A DNA stretch of 64,000 nucleotides from Alloalcanivorax dieselolei B5 (GCF_000300005.1 NC_018691.1:4545001-4609000), one strand, 5' to 3'; counted from the stretch's first letter, positions 53,384 to 62,468 are shown. Numbers and translations: made by a program. Notes: generated by a model not told the origin, from the letters alone.

Positions 53384-53998
53384 ATGGGCACTGAAACGAC
53401 CACCTGGGTGGACCTGATCCGCCATGGCGAACCGGAAGGCGGGCGCCGCTACCGTGGACACCGGGACGACCCGCTCAGCACCACTGGCTGGGCGCAGATG
53501 CGCGCCGCCATCGGCGCCGAAGAGCGTTGGGACGCGGTGCTCTGCTCGCCGTTGCTGCGTTGCCGCGCCTTCGCCGAGGAAGTGGCGCGACAACAGGGCC
53601 TGCCTTTGCACGTGGAACCGCAACTGAAGGAAATCCACTTCGGTGACTGGGAAGGCTTCACCCCCACCGAACTGGCGCAACGGGACGGCGAGCGGCTGGC
53701 GGCATTCTGGGCCGACGGCGAACGCCACCCGCCCCCCAACGGCGAGTCCCTGACCGAATTTCACGCCCGCGTAGCCAGCGCCTGGCAACACTGGACCGAC
53801 CGCTTATCGGGACAGCGCGTGCTGCTGGTGGGTCATAGCGGCATGATCCGCATGATACTGGCTTCGGTACTGGATCTGGCCCCGTCGCGGGCCATGGCGC
53901 GTCTCTATATCCCCTACGCCGGCCGCAGCCGGGTACGGCTGGACGACACCGAACACGGCCGTCTCGGCTGCCTGCTCAGCCACGGGCTGACGCCATGA
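53384..53998 (+). CDS. cobC: Histidine phosphatase, probable alpha-ribazole phosphatase
   Basis: The 204-residue protein is a branch-1 histidine phosphatase: phospho-histidine motif LIRHGEPEGGRRYRG, second motif CSPLLRCRAFAEEVA, proton donor region KEIHFGDWEG and LVGHSGMIRM. Its position between cobT and cobS makes dephosphorylation of alpha-ribazole phosphate or of cobalamin phosphate the likely reaction. AAAGGA precedes the ATG; its end overlaps cobS (ATGA). Confidence 0.9.
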   Translation: MGTETTTWVDLIRHGEPEGGRRYRGHRDDPLSTTGWAQMRAAIGAEERWDAVLCSPLLRCRAFAEEVARQQGLPLHVEPQLKEIHFGDWEGFTPTELAQRDGERLAAFWADGERHPPPNGESLTEFHARVASAWQHWTDRLSGQRVLLVGHSGMIRMILASVLDLAPSRAMARLYIPYAGRSRVRLDDTEHGRLGCLLSHGLTP

Positions 53999-54741
53999 TA
54001 CCCACACCGCTAAGCACCGCCCTGGCGTTGATGACCCGCCTGCCCAGCGGGCTGAACCGGGCGCCCGACGATCGCGATCAGGGTCTGGCGGTGGCGTGTT
54101 ATCCCCTGGTGGGGCTGATCGTCGGGCTGCTGCTGTGGCTCGGCGGCGCCGCCGGCGGCTGGCTGCATTGGCAAAGCACACCACTGGCCATTCTGTTGGT
54201 GGCGGCCTGGGTGCTGATCACCGGCGCCTTGCATCTGGACGGCCTGGCGGACAGCGCCGACGCCTGGCTCGGCGGCTACGGCGATCGCGAGCGCACCCTG
54301 CGCATCATGAAGGATCCGGCCAGCGGCCCCGCCGGGGTATGCGCCGTGGTGCTGGTACTGCTGGGCAAATCCCTGGCGTTGTGGACACTGCTGGATCTGG
54401 GCTGGTCGCTGCCGCTGCTGTTGTCCCCGGTGCTGGCCCGCGCGGCCGGCGCCTCACTGTTCCTGCTGTTGCCCTACGCCCGCCCGGAGGGACTGGGCCG
54501 GGCCGGCGCGGACCACCTGCCCCGGGACAAGGTCACCGTGGCCCTGGCGCTGACCGCGCTGCTTGCCGTACTGCTCGGCGGACTGGCCGGTGCCGCCTGG
54601 GTGCTAATCAGCGTGTTCGTCACCTGGGCCGCCGTACGCGTGCTCCGTCAGCGGCTGGGCGGTTTCACCGGGGACACCGCCGGCGCCTTGATCGAGGTGG
54701 TGGAAACCCTTGTTCTGCTGGCCGCCGCTTTGCTGTTGTGA
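53995..54741 (+). CDS. cobS: Cobalamin synthase (adenosylcobinamide-GDP ribazoletransferase)
   Basis: A 248-residue membrane enzyme that joins adenosylcobinamide-GDP and alpha-ribazole in the last step. Diagnostic sequences are ALHLDGLADSADAWLGGYGD and RTLRIMKDPASGPAGVCAVV near the N-terminus, followed by several membrane helices. The start overlaps the cobC stop. The last 94 bases overlap the 3' end of the convergent kinase gene. Confidence 0.94.
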   Translation: MIPTPLSTALALMTRLPSGLNRAPDDRDQGLAVACYPLVGLIVGLLLWLGGAAGGWLHWQSTPLAILLVAAWVLITGALHLDGLADSADAWLGGYGDRERTLRIMKDPASGPAGVCAVVLVLLGKSLALWTLLDLGWSLPLLLSPVLARAAGASLFLLLPYARPEGLGRAGADHLPRDKVTVALALTALLAVLLGGLAGAAWVLISVFVTWAAVRVLRQRLGGFTGDTAGALIEVVETLVLLAAALLL

Positions 54742-55385
54742 TCCCAGGCCCGCCGGTACTGCTCGAGGAACCAGGCCCAGTCCCGTTCCGGCATGACGCC
54801 ACGGTGACGGCCGAACTGATCCAGATCGCGCCATGACGCGGTGGCCCGCCGGAACCGGCGGCGGCTCTTTTCCAGATCGATCAACGCCACCCGCGGCCGG
54901 CCGCGCCCCACATTGACGAACACATGCTTGGCGTAAAGGCAGCCGTGTTGCCAACCGGCGGTGTGCAGCCGCGCCAAAATGGTGGCCAGATCATGGAGCA
55001 TGGCATGCCGCTCCTGTTCCGCGCGCGACGCCTGCGCATACCATTGATCCAGACTGATGAAGCCGGTCAGTTCCTCCGTCACCAGCAGCGCGCGCCATTC
55101 CCCTGCCTCGCGCCGGGCACCGGCATAGCGTAGCGCCGGCAAGGGGATGCCCAAAGCCCGCCAGGCCCGGTAAGCCTCCGCCTCACGGATCACGGTGGGG
55201 CGTCCCAGCGGATACCGCAGCGAGCGATACAAATGACCGGTTTGCCGTTTGCAATACAGCCCCGGCGCGCCATCCCCCTCGACTTGCAGATACTGGACGC
55301 CGCTTTCACCACCCCGCCGTTGGTTGGCGGGCTCCACCCAGGGCCCATGGCGTTGCCACCAGTAGCGGAAGGTTGACTCAGTCAT
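54648..55385 (-). CDS. Lipopolysaccharide kinase-like protein (WaaP/InaA family)
   Basis: The 245-residue protein has a small-kinase layout: FRYWWQRHGPWVEPANQRRG, YCKRQTGHLYRSLRYPLGRPT with a probable ATP-binding lysine, LARLHTAGWQHGCLYAKHVFVN (catalytic loop with His/Lys in place of the usual HxD-N) and VALIDLEKSRRRFR (metal-binding Asp). This matches the InaA/WaaP group that phosphorylates LPS core sugars. It starts 8 bases inside the broken methyltransferase gene and ends 94 bases inside cobS on the other strand. GGGAG precedes the ATG. Confidence 0.82.
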   Translation of the reverse strand: MTESTFRYWWQRHGPWVEPANQRRGGESGVQYLQVEGDGAPGLYCKRQTGHLYRSLRYPLGRPTVIREAEAYRAWRALGIPLPALRYAGARREAGEWRALLVTEELTGFISLDQWYAQASRAEQERHAMLHDLATILARLHTAGWQHGCLYAKHVFVNVGRGRPRVALIDLEKSRRRFRRATASWRDLDQFGRHRGVMPERDWAWFLEQYRRAWDHNSKAAASRTRVSTTSIKAPAVSPVKPPSR

Positions 55386-56097
55386 CTCTGCTCCCGGTGG
55401 CGGTATCGCTCTTGCGCAGGGTGTAGACCCGCCACATGGCGTAGCCCGGCAGGAAATCCTGATGGCCGACAATGTCGAAGCCGGCATCATGGAATTCCTG
55501 CTCCACTTGCTCCCGGGCGATGATGAAACGGTTGCGGCTGTAGTTGTGACCATAGTTGCGACCCTGCTCGCGACGTTGTTCCAGACGGCGGCGGCGCCAC
55601 GCTTTGTAATTGCCATCCACCCACAGGGACAGGATCACCGTATCGCGGCTGACCCGGTGAAACTCGCGCAACATCGTCGTTCGGTTTTCCGCGTCGGCGA
55701 CGTGATGAAGCAGACGCATGCAGAACACGCAATCCACACTGGTGTCATCGAGATCGATGGAGAACGCCGACGTTTGCAAGGTCCGCACCCGTCCCTGGCT
55801 TTCACGCCCCTAATAGCGGCGCGCCACATCGAGCATGTCGGCGGAGTAGTCAGCGGCCAGGATCTCCCGGCTCGGATGCTCGGCCAGAGTGGCCCAGAAA
55901 CGGCCCGCGCCGCAGGGCAGGTCCAACACCACCCGGGGCTCACCGGCCCATTTCAGGGCACGCCGCGCGAGCTGTTGATCGCGCCAGTTGGACAGCCGGC
56001 GGGACCAGCCATCCTGGTGCTTGTTCAGATAGTGTTCGGCGTGTTGCAGGTCGTACTTGCTGGAAAATTCCAGTTCCACCGGCCGGGAATCCGACAT
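55378..56097 (-). pseudogene. Class I SAM-dependent methyltransferase interrupted by an in-frame amber codon
   Basis: The first 95 codons (MSDSRPVELEFSSKYDLQ...) include the SAM motif VLDLPCGAGRFWATLAEHPS and the acidic-loop region ILAADYSADMLDVARRY. Then a TAG at 55810-55812 interrupts the frame. Reading continues in the same frame through SIDLDDTSVDCVFCMRLLHH and LREFHRVSRD to the end at 55378, all good methyltransferase sequence. A single CAG-to-TAG change explains it. The gene is probably inactive unless the amber is suppressed or is a sequencing error; a GTG at 55788 could start the second half but would lack the SAM motif. It lies upstream of the kinase-like gene in the same unit. Confidence 0.8.
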
Positions 56098-56203
56098 GGC
56101 TCTACTCCATTGGGAATATCAGCCATAACAGTAGAAAAACCGGCCTGAAACACTCGTCAAAGAGATGTCAAAATTTCGTTAAGTGGGCATTTTTCGGAAA
56201 AAA

Positions 56204-57481
56204 TCAGGACGATGACAACGACACCTGAAAACAACAGCCCCCCGCTGGCAGGGAGGTGACCGAGATACGCCAGCCCTGGCTGGCACAGATCCGTTTCACC
56301 AACGAAAGGCCGAGCCCCATGCCCTCGCCCCGGGCGCCGCTTCCCCGCACGAACGGCTGGAAAACCGTCACCTGCTCCGCTTCGGGGATGCCGGAGCCGC
56401 TATCCTCCACTTTGAAGCCATGCGTCAACACCGTCAGTATGACGCCGCCGTTCTCGGTGTAGTGGCAGGCATTGCGCAGCAGGTTGCCCAGAACCGCTCC
56501 CAGCAACGTCTGGTTGTAGGCACTGGCGTTACCGTCCCCGCCATGCGGGTATCGCACCTGAAAATCCAGCCCCTTGGCACGAATCTGAGGCGCCCAGCGT
56601 GCACACTGTTCTTCCACCACCTGCCCAAGAGTGGCGTCGGCGGCGAAGGCCGAATCCTTCGGATCGTTGCGCGCCAGCATCAGGAAAGTGTCCACCAGAC
56701 CGTGCATTTCCTTGACCGAGCGGGCGATGCGCTCCACCTGTTCCCGCTCCCGCTCCGCCAGTGGCCGGGCCGCCAGCAATTCACAGCTGCCGGCGATCAC
56801 CATCAGCGGCGTGCGCAGTTCGTGACTGACATCCCCGGTGAACAGGCGCTCGCGCTCAAGGGATTCATGCAGGCGCCGCAGCGTGGCATCGAAGGCCGCC
56901 GCCAGATGTCCGATTTCATCGTCGGCATAATGCAGGGCCAGGGGCGGCGAATGGGAAAGCAAGCGGTCTTCCTGGCGCACCTGCCAGGCCAGCTTCACCA
57001 AAGGCGCCATCACTTTTCTTGCCAGTAACCAACCGAGCAGACAAGCGGCCACCACACTGAGCAGAAAGCCCACCGCGACCACCTGGAACAATGCCTGCTC
57101 ACGGGCTTCGAATTCCTGCTGCTCCTGCAACAGCAGATAACGATGCCCTCCCTCATCACGCACATAGGCGTAATACGCTTCGCCGCCACGCTCCAACTCG
57201 TGAAAGCCGGCGGTCAGCGTCATCATCCAGGGCGCCGACGGCAAACCCGCGCCGGCATCACTGTAGAAACGGGTCTTGACGTCCAGCCGCGATGAAGAGT
57301 GCGCCAACGAATCATCGGAAAGAATCGCATCCATCTTACGATCCATTTCCTCCGACATCAGATGCTTCTCGACAAAATGAACGGAGAAGAAAATGCCAGA
57401 CGAAAACAGCCCGCTGACCACCAGTGTCATCAACGTAAAGGCAATCACCAAGCGCCGAACGAACGGCTGCCGGCTAGACAT
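56204..57481 (-). CDS. Membrane sensor histidine kinase (partner of the OmpR-type regulator)
   Basis: The 425-residue kinase has a membrane segment (about 10-32), a periplasmic domain of about 110 residues, a second segment (about 145-168), a HAMP linker and a dimerisation helix with the phospho-histidine in FTGDVSHELRTPLMVIAG. Next are the ATPase boxes NLLRNACHYTENGG, VEDSGSGIP and GEGMGLGLSLVKRIC. The start at 57481 overlaps the regulator's stop by 8 bases. The signal is unknown. It closes a two-gene unit with the regulator. Confidence 0.92.
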   Translation of the reverse strand: MSSRQPFVRRLVIAFTLMTLVVSGLFSSGIFFSVHFVEKHLMSEEMDRKMDAILSDDSLAHSSSRLDVKTRFYSDAGAGLPSAPWMMTLTAGFHELERGGEAYYAYVRDEGGHRYLLLQEQQEFEAREQALFQVVAVGFLLSVVAACLLGWLLARKVMAPLVKLAWQVRQEDRLLSHSPPLALHYADDEIGHLAAAFDATLRRLHESLERERLFTGDVSHELRTPLMVIAGSCELLAARPLAEREREQVERIARSVKEMHGLVDTFLMLARNDPKDSAFAADATLGQVVEEQCARWAPQIRAKGLDFQVRYPHGGDGNASAYNQTLLGAVLGNLLRNACHYTENGGVILTVLTHGFKVEDSGSGIPEAEQVTVFQPFVRGSGARGEGMGLGLSLVKRICASQGWRISVTSLPAGGCCFQVSLSSS

Positions 57482-58169
57482 CGGCCCGATCCGAGAGTCG
57501 ATAACCAATGCCGTGAACGGTCTGAAGAAGCGCTCGCTCGAAGGGTTTGTCCACGGTCTGGCGTAACTGATGGATATGGCTGCGCAAACTGTCACTGTCC
57601 GGAGGATCTTCACCCCATAACGACGCTTCCAGGGCCTCCCGGCGCACTACCGCCGGGCTCTTTTGCATCAACACTTCCAGCAGCTTCAAGGCCAGCGGAT
57701 TCAGCTTCAACGACTGTCCGGCCCGGGTCACTTCCAGTGTATCCAGGTCGTAGCACAGATCCGCCACTTGCAACTGGCGCTTGAGGTCGCCCTGGCACCG
57801 GCGCAGCACGGCTTCGATACGCGCCACCAGCTCCGACAGCGCAAACGGCTTGATCAGATAGTCATCGGCCCCGGTACGCAATCCTTTGACCCGGTCGTCC
57901 AACGCATCACGGGCGGTCAGCATAATGATCGGCGTGGTCACGCAGGCGTCCTGGCGCAGCCGTTCGCACAGCTGATAGCCGTCCATACCGGGCAGCATGA
58001 TATCCAACAGAATCAGATCGAACGGCTGGGTTACCGCCAGGTGCAATCCGCTGACCCCGTCCCGGGCGCAATCCACCGTGAACCCCTTCAGTTGAAGGTA
58101 ATCCATGACGTTGGCCAGAATGTCCGGGTTATCCTCAATGACCAGAATACGCACATCGTTCTCCGACAC
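57474..58169 (-). CDS. OmpR/PhoB-type response regulator
   Basis: The 231-residue protein has a receiver domain (ILVIEDNPDILANVMDYLQL, phospho-acceptor in LILLDIMLPGMDGYQL, Lys in DDYLIKPFALSEL) and a C-terminal winged helix (LNPLALKLLEVLMQKSPAVV, DSLRSHIHQLRQTVD, VHGIGYRL). It forms an operon with the kinase downstream. It is divergent from the two secreted phosphatase-like genes, whose upstream region carries 11-bp direct repeats of the kind OmpR-family regulators bind. Confidence 0.93.
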   Translation of the reverse strand: MSENDVRILVIEDNPDILANVMDYLQLKGFTVDCARDGVSGLHLAVTQPFDLILLDIMLPGMDGYQLCERLRQDACVTTPIIMLTARDALDDRVKGLRTGADDYLIKPFALSELVARIEAVLRRCQGDLKRQLQVADLCYDLDTLEVTRAGQSLKLNPLALKLLEVLMQKSPAVVRREALEASLWGEDPPDSDSLRSHIHQLRQTVDKPFERALLQTVHGIGYRLSDRADV

Positions 58170-58280
58170 TTCAGGTCAGTCTGACGCCGCGCGAACGGCG
58201 GCCTGAGTGACAAACACTCAGAGAGAAGACCTTCCGGTCCCCGATTACGTTCCACCAGACCCGGTCTGCATTCGCCATTC

Positions 58281-58308
58281 TTCATCCATTTTTCATCCCC
58301 TTGTCACC
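58281..58308. promoter_or_regulatory. 11-bp-spaced direct repeats upstream of the phosphatase operon
   Basis: TTCATCC (58281), TTCATCC (58292) and GTCACC (58303) recur every 11 bases, separated by 4-base spacers. This is the geometry of PhoB/OmpR-family binding sites, although the sequence is not the PhoB consensus. It lies in the divergent gap between the response regulator and the phosphatase-like genes; nothing else stands out in that 263-base gap. Confidence 0.5.
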
Positions 58309-58432
58309 TTTAACTGGGCCCTTACAAACCGAAACATGGCACTACGGTACTAAACGCAAGAGCCACGGTGCCGGTGCAATTCCCTGCCTACTCTTGGGGG
58401 CATTTATTGACCGTCTTTCAGCGGGGATCAGC

Positions 58433-60184
58433 ATGGATCACAAACGTCGCGCTCTGGTGCGAGCACTCGGGGCAGGCAGCACTTTGGCATTGGCCGGCTG
58501 TGGCGGAGGCAGCGGTGGTGACGGCGGCGCGCCCACCGGCAATCCCGAAACACCCAACCAGCCCACGGACCCCGACACGCCGCCACCCTCACCGGAGCCG
58601 GAAACCCCGGTACCGCCCAACGTCCGTTTTCTGCATGGCGTGGCATCCGGCGACCCGCTCTCCACCCAAGTGATCCTGTGGACGCGGATCACTCCCGAGG
58701 AAGACGTCGAGGTAACGGTCACCGCCACCGTCGCCACGGATCCCGCCATGACCGCGGTGGTGGCTCAGTACCAGGCCGTGGCCAGCGCCGATGGCGACTA
58801 TTGCGTCAAGGTGGATGCCACCGGGCTGCTGCCCGGCCGCTGGTATTACTACCGGTTCGAGGTGGGGCAGCGGTACTCGCCGGTGGGCCGCACCCGCACT
58901 TTCCCGGCGTCCTGGAAGGCTATTGATCGGGCCCGCTTCGCGGTGGTGTCCTGCTCCAATTTCCCCAACGGCTATTTCTCGGTCTACAAAGCGGTGGCGG
59001 AACTGGGCGACCTGGATTTCGTGCTGCATCTGGGAGATTACATCTACGAATACGGCGCCGGCGAGTACGGCGACTTTCCTGAACGCGTCCCCGATCCGCC
59101 TCACGAAATCGTCACCCGGGAGGATTACCGGCGGCGCCACGCCCAGTACAAGACCGATGAGGATCTGCAGGCGCTGCACCAGCAGTTCCCCATGATCGCG
59201 ATCTGGGACGATCATGAGTCCGCCAACGACAGCTGGCACGGCGGCGCCGAGAACCACGACCCTCTCACCGAAGGCGTCTGGGAACAGCGTAAAAGCGCCG
59301 CCCGCGACGTGTATTTTGAGTGGATGCCGATCCGTCCCCGCGAGCCGGGCAACACGGACATCATCTACCGCCGCTTCCACTTCGGCGATTTGCTCGATCT
59401 GACCCTGCTGGATACCCGGCTGGACAGTCGTGACGAACCGTTGCCGGCGGTGGCCGGCTCACTGGACCCGAACCGCAATGACCCGGATCGCCGCCTGATC
59501 AGCAAGGCGCAAATGGACTTCCTGCTCGCCGGGCTCGACAACGCGCGCGGGCACTGGCGCTTCATCGGCCAGCAGGTCATGTTCGCTCAACTCAATATTC
59601 TCGAAATCCCCGGCCTGACCCCGGACATGAAGGGCCAGCTGCTGGCCGTCAACATGGATCAGTGGGACGGCTATACCGCCGACCGTGACACCATTCTCAA
59701 GCACCTCGAAGACAACCGGATCGATAACGTGGTCGTGCTCACCGGGGACATTCACACCTCCTGGGCCAACGAGTTGTACCGCAATCCCGCCGTGCTGGTG
59801 GGCGATCTGTTTGCTCGCCCGCTGGCGGCGGAGTTCGTCGCGCCTTCGGTGACCAGCCCCGGCTTCCCCGACGGCCTGGCGGAGCTGGCCTCGGTCGCGC
59901 TTCCGGTGGTCAATCCGCACATTCGTTACACCGAACTGAAAACCCACGGTTTTATTCTGGTGGATGTGACCCGCGGCCGCGCCCAGGCCGAGTTCCATTA
60001 CGTCAACAGCATCGATTCCTATGACCTGCGCGGTCAGCTCAACGATCGGCTGACCAAGGTCGTGGCGGTGGAAAGCGGCAGCAGCCGCATCAAGGAAGAC
60101 CTGCCGCTATCCCGCCCCCGAACGTTGCGCACCGCCCTGTTCCATCCTCCCGTCGAGCACAACCAGGAAGAGGTAAAATCATGA
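58433..60184 (+). CDS. PhoD-like alkaline phosphatase/phosphodiesterase lipoprotein
   Basis: The 583-residue protein has an N-terminal KRRALVRALGAG twin-arginine stretch followed by a lipobox (LALAGC) and a Pro/Gly-rich linker to about residue 60. An N-terminal Ig-like domain and the PhoD-type metallophosphatase core follow: VVSCSNFPNGYFSVYKAVAE, FVLHLGDYIYEYGAGEYGD, AIWDDHESANDSWHGGA and VVVLTGDIHTSWAN. It would act on phosphoesters at the cell surface or periplasm. It probably releases phosphate. GGGG lies before the ATG. It overlaps the next gene (ATGA). Confidence 0.9.
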   Translation: MDHKRRALVRALGAGSTLALAGCGGGSGGDGGAPTGNPETPNQPTDPDTPPPSPEPETPVPPNVRFLHGVASGDPLSTQVILWTRITPEEDVEVTVTATVATDPAMTAVVAQYQAVASADGDYCVKVDATGLLPGRWYYYRFEVGQRYSPVGRTRTFPASWKAIDRARFAVVSCSNFPNGYFSVYKAVAELGDLDFVLHLGDYIYEYGAGEYGDFPERVPDPPHEIVTREDYRRRHAQYKTDEDLQALHQQFPMIAIWDDHESANDSWHGGAENHDPLTEGVWEQRKSAARDVYFEWMPIRPREPGNTDIIYRRFHFGDLLDLTLLDTRLDSRDEPLPAVAGSLDPNRNDPDRRLISKAQMDFLLAGLDNARGHWRFIGQQVMFAQLNILEIPGLTPDMKGQLLAVNMDQWDGYTADRDTILKHLEDNRIDNVVVLTGDIHTSWANELYRNPAVLVGDLFARPLAAEFVAPSVTSPGFPDGLAELASVALPVVNPHIRYTELKTHGFILVDVTRGRAQAEFHYVNSIDSYDLRGQLNDRLTKVVAVESGSSRIKEDLPLSRPRTLRTALFHPPVEHNQEEVKS

Positions 60185-62331
60185 AGCCCCTATGGACGCT
60201 GCTGCCCCTGCTGGCAGCTCTGACTCTGGCCGCCTGCGGAGGGGGAGGCTCTTCCGGCAGTGACTCCGGCGGCGGGACCAATCCCGATCCTAACGTGCCT
60301 GGTGATGGCGGCGATGGCGGCAATGGTGGTGACGGCGGTGACGGCGGCGATGGAGATGGCGGCAACGGGGATCCGGATCCCGAACCTGAACCTGAGCCGG
60401 AACCCCTGGCGGCATTACGCTTCATCGTAATCGGCGATTCCGGCAGCGGCTCGTCGGGCCAGTACGCGGTGGGGGAAGCCATTGCCGCCGTCTGCGACCG
60501 CAAAGGCGGCATGAACGAAGCCTCCCCCGCCGCCGGTTGCCACCTCGCCCTGGGGCTGGGCGACAACATCTACGAATCCGGGGTCACCAGCGTCGACGAT
60601 CCCCAGTTCGAGGAGAAATTCGAAAAGCCGTTCGAGCCGATCCAATTGCCGTTCTACATGGTGCTTGGCAACCACGACAATACCGGTTACGTCGGCGGTG
60701 ATGGTGCCGGCAACGCCCGCGGCGAGTTCCAGGTCGACTACCATTATTTTGATGGCAGACTCTCAAACCGTTGGAAAATGCCGGACCGGTACTATCGGCA
60801 TACCCCGGCACCGACCGCCCGCGACGGCCGCCCGCTGGTGGACTTTTTCGCCCTGGACTCCAATCCCATCGCCGGCGGCTTCGCTGACCCGAACATCGCC
60901 TACGCTTACCACACTTATGGCGTGGACCAGCGCAACTGGGCCGTGAACGCGCTGGCCGGTTCCAATGCGGTGTTCAAGATCGCCATGGCGCATCACCCTT
61001 ATCTTTCCAATGGTTCCCACGGCAATGCCGGCAACTACGACGGCGTGCCGCATCAGATTTTGCCGGTGCTGGCCGGCACCCGCTGGAAGGCGTTCATGGA
61101 AGAGGCGGTGTGCGATCAGGCCGACTTCTTCCTGGCCGGTCACGATCATGATCTGCAGGTGCTGTCAGGCGTACCGTCCTCCTGCGGCCGCACTGAATTC
61201 ATGGTCAGCGGCGCCGCCGGCAAGCATCGCTCCATCGACGATCCGCAACGCAACGACGCACTGTTCCAGCAAGGCGACGAGTACGGTTTCATGTGGCTGC
61301 AAGCCAGCGAAGCGGATGAGGACAAGCAAACACCGGCGTCTCTCTGCCTGGAAGTCTATGTGGTGGATAAAGACGCGGAAGGGCTCGGCGTCATCAACGG
61401 CGACGACGAACTGACCCCGGCGTTCACGCACTGCTATGACAAACAAGCGAAAACCGGCCTTACTCCCGGCAATGACTTTACCGGCCAGCCGATCGGCGAC
61501 GGCGCCTTGCCATTGCCTCTGCCGGAGGACTTCGACGCTACCTTCACCGGCCCGCTGAAGGAGTTGCGCGAGGCCCTGGTATCAGGCTTCACCGAAGCCG
61601 GCGCGGACTTGCCGCCGGAAATGCGGCAAACGCTGGATCAACTGATCGCCGGCATGGACATTCTGTTGAACGCCCTGGATGCGGCCACCGCCGCCATCGT
61701 CAACGGTGACAGCAGTGAAATCACTCAGTCGGTGGAAGCGGTGCTGGCCGCGGCCGAGCAACTGCAGGCCATCGATACCAGCAGCCTGCCGGCGCCGTTC
61801 GATCAACTGGGCGGTGCCTTCCAGGCCCTGGCCGCGGGGATCGGCAGCGGCGAAACCGAGCCGGGAGAAGGCAGCACGGTGGACGACATCGCCTTCATTG
61901 CCGGCCCCCTGGTGGAGCTGTCCCGCAATCTGCATAACATCCTCGATGGCATTGAAGAAGTCATGCCCGAAGAGGTACCAGTGTTCGCCGGTCTCACTTC
62001 GGTACTGTCCACGGTCACCCTCGGCCTGGCCAACACTCTGGAACAACTGGTGGCCCTGGACGTCAGCGCCGGCGGTGACGAGCTGGTGGGAACGGTTCAG
62101 CAAACCCTGGAGCATCTGGTCAACGATGTGCTCTGGCTTAACAAGATTCCCGGAGCCGAAGATTACCCCGCCCTGCCCGGGGATTTTCTCTCCTCGGTGC
62201 TGTCCACCCTGGTGCGGGAGATCACCACGATACTGGATACGGTGCTGGAAGGGCCTTTGGATTTTCTCCGCAACCTGCTGTCGCCGATCACCGGATTATT
62301 GCGGGACCTGCTGTCCGGTTTGTTTGGTTAG
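60181..62331 (+). CDS. Metallophosphatase lipoprotein with long C-terminal helical domain
   Basis: The 716-residue product has a lipobox (LTLAAC), a Gly/Asp-rich low-complexity linker (about 20-75) and a calcineurin-type phosphatase domain to about residue 440. Motifs are VIGDSGSGSSGQ, LGLGDNIYESG, VLGNHDNTG, MAHHPYLSNGSHG and LAGHDHDLQVL, resembling purple-acid-phosphatase-like enzymes. The last 270 residues (about 440-716) are predicted helical and hydrophobic-rich, with repeated leucine-rich segments (LVELSRNLHNILDGIEEV, LLRDLLSGLFG), and match no domain I know. Start overlaps the PhoD-like gene, so the two phosphatases are coexpressed. Confidence 0.85.
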   Translation: MKPLWTLLPLLAALTLAACGGGGSSGSDSGGGTNPDPNVPGDGGDGGNGGDGGDGGDGDGGNGDPDPEPEPEPEPLAALRFIVIGDSGSGSSGQYAVGEAIAAVCDRKGGMNEASPAAGCHLALGLGDNIYESGVTSVDDPQFEEKFEKPFEPIQLPFYMVLGNHDNTGYVGGDGAGNARGEFQVDYHYFDGRLSNRWKMPDRYYRHTPAPTARDGRPLVDFFALDSNPIAGGFADPNIAYAYHTYGVDQRNWAVNALAGSNAVFKIAMAHHPYLSNGSHGNAGNYDGVPHQILPVLAGTRWKAFMEEAVCDQADFFLAGHDHDLQVLSGVPSSCGRTEFMVSGAAGKHRSIDDPQRNDALFQQGDEYGFMWLQASEADEDKQTPASLCLEVYVVDKDAEGLGVINGDDELTPAFTHCYDKQAKTGLTPGNDFTGQPIGDGALPLPLPEDFDATFTGPLKELREALVSGFTEAGADLPPEMRQTLDQLIAGMDILLNALDAATAAIVNGDSSEITQSVEAVLAAAEQLQAIDTSSLPAPFDQLGGAFQALAAGIGSGETEPGEGSTVDDIAFIAGPLVELSRNLHNILDGIEEVMPEEVPVFAGLTSVLSTVTLGLANTLEQLVALDVSAGGDELVGTVQQTLEHLVNDVLWLNKIPGAEDYPALPGDFLSSVLSTLVREITTILDTVLEGPLDFLRNLLSPITGLLRDLLSGLFG

Positions 62332-62373
62332 CGGAAACATTATTGCTCCACGCGGACACCAACCCAGAGGTCA

Positions 62374-62468
62374 CTACAAGGCCTCTGTAGGAGCCAGCCC
62401 TGCTGGAGAATAAGTTCTGGGGACGAAAAGATTCGCCAGCAGGGCTGGCTCCTACAGAGGCTTCGTAG
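62374..62468. repeat. REP pair after the phosphatase operon
   Basis: Arms at 62374-62411 and 62431-62468 are inverted copies of about 38 bases with three mismatches, again with the CTGTAGGAGC core followed by CAGCCCTGCTGG. It lies in the gap between convergent genes. It is related to the elements at 41488-41528 and 45069-45162. Confidence 0.75.

Noticed and set aside
60290-60400. GGC-GAT tandem repeat-like stretch
   Set aside because: Codes for the Gly/Asp-rich linker of the phosphatase lipoprotein; low complexity only.
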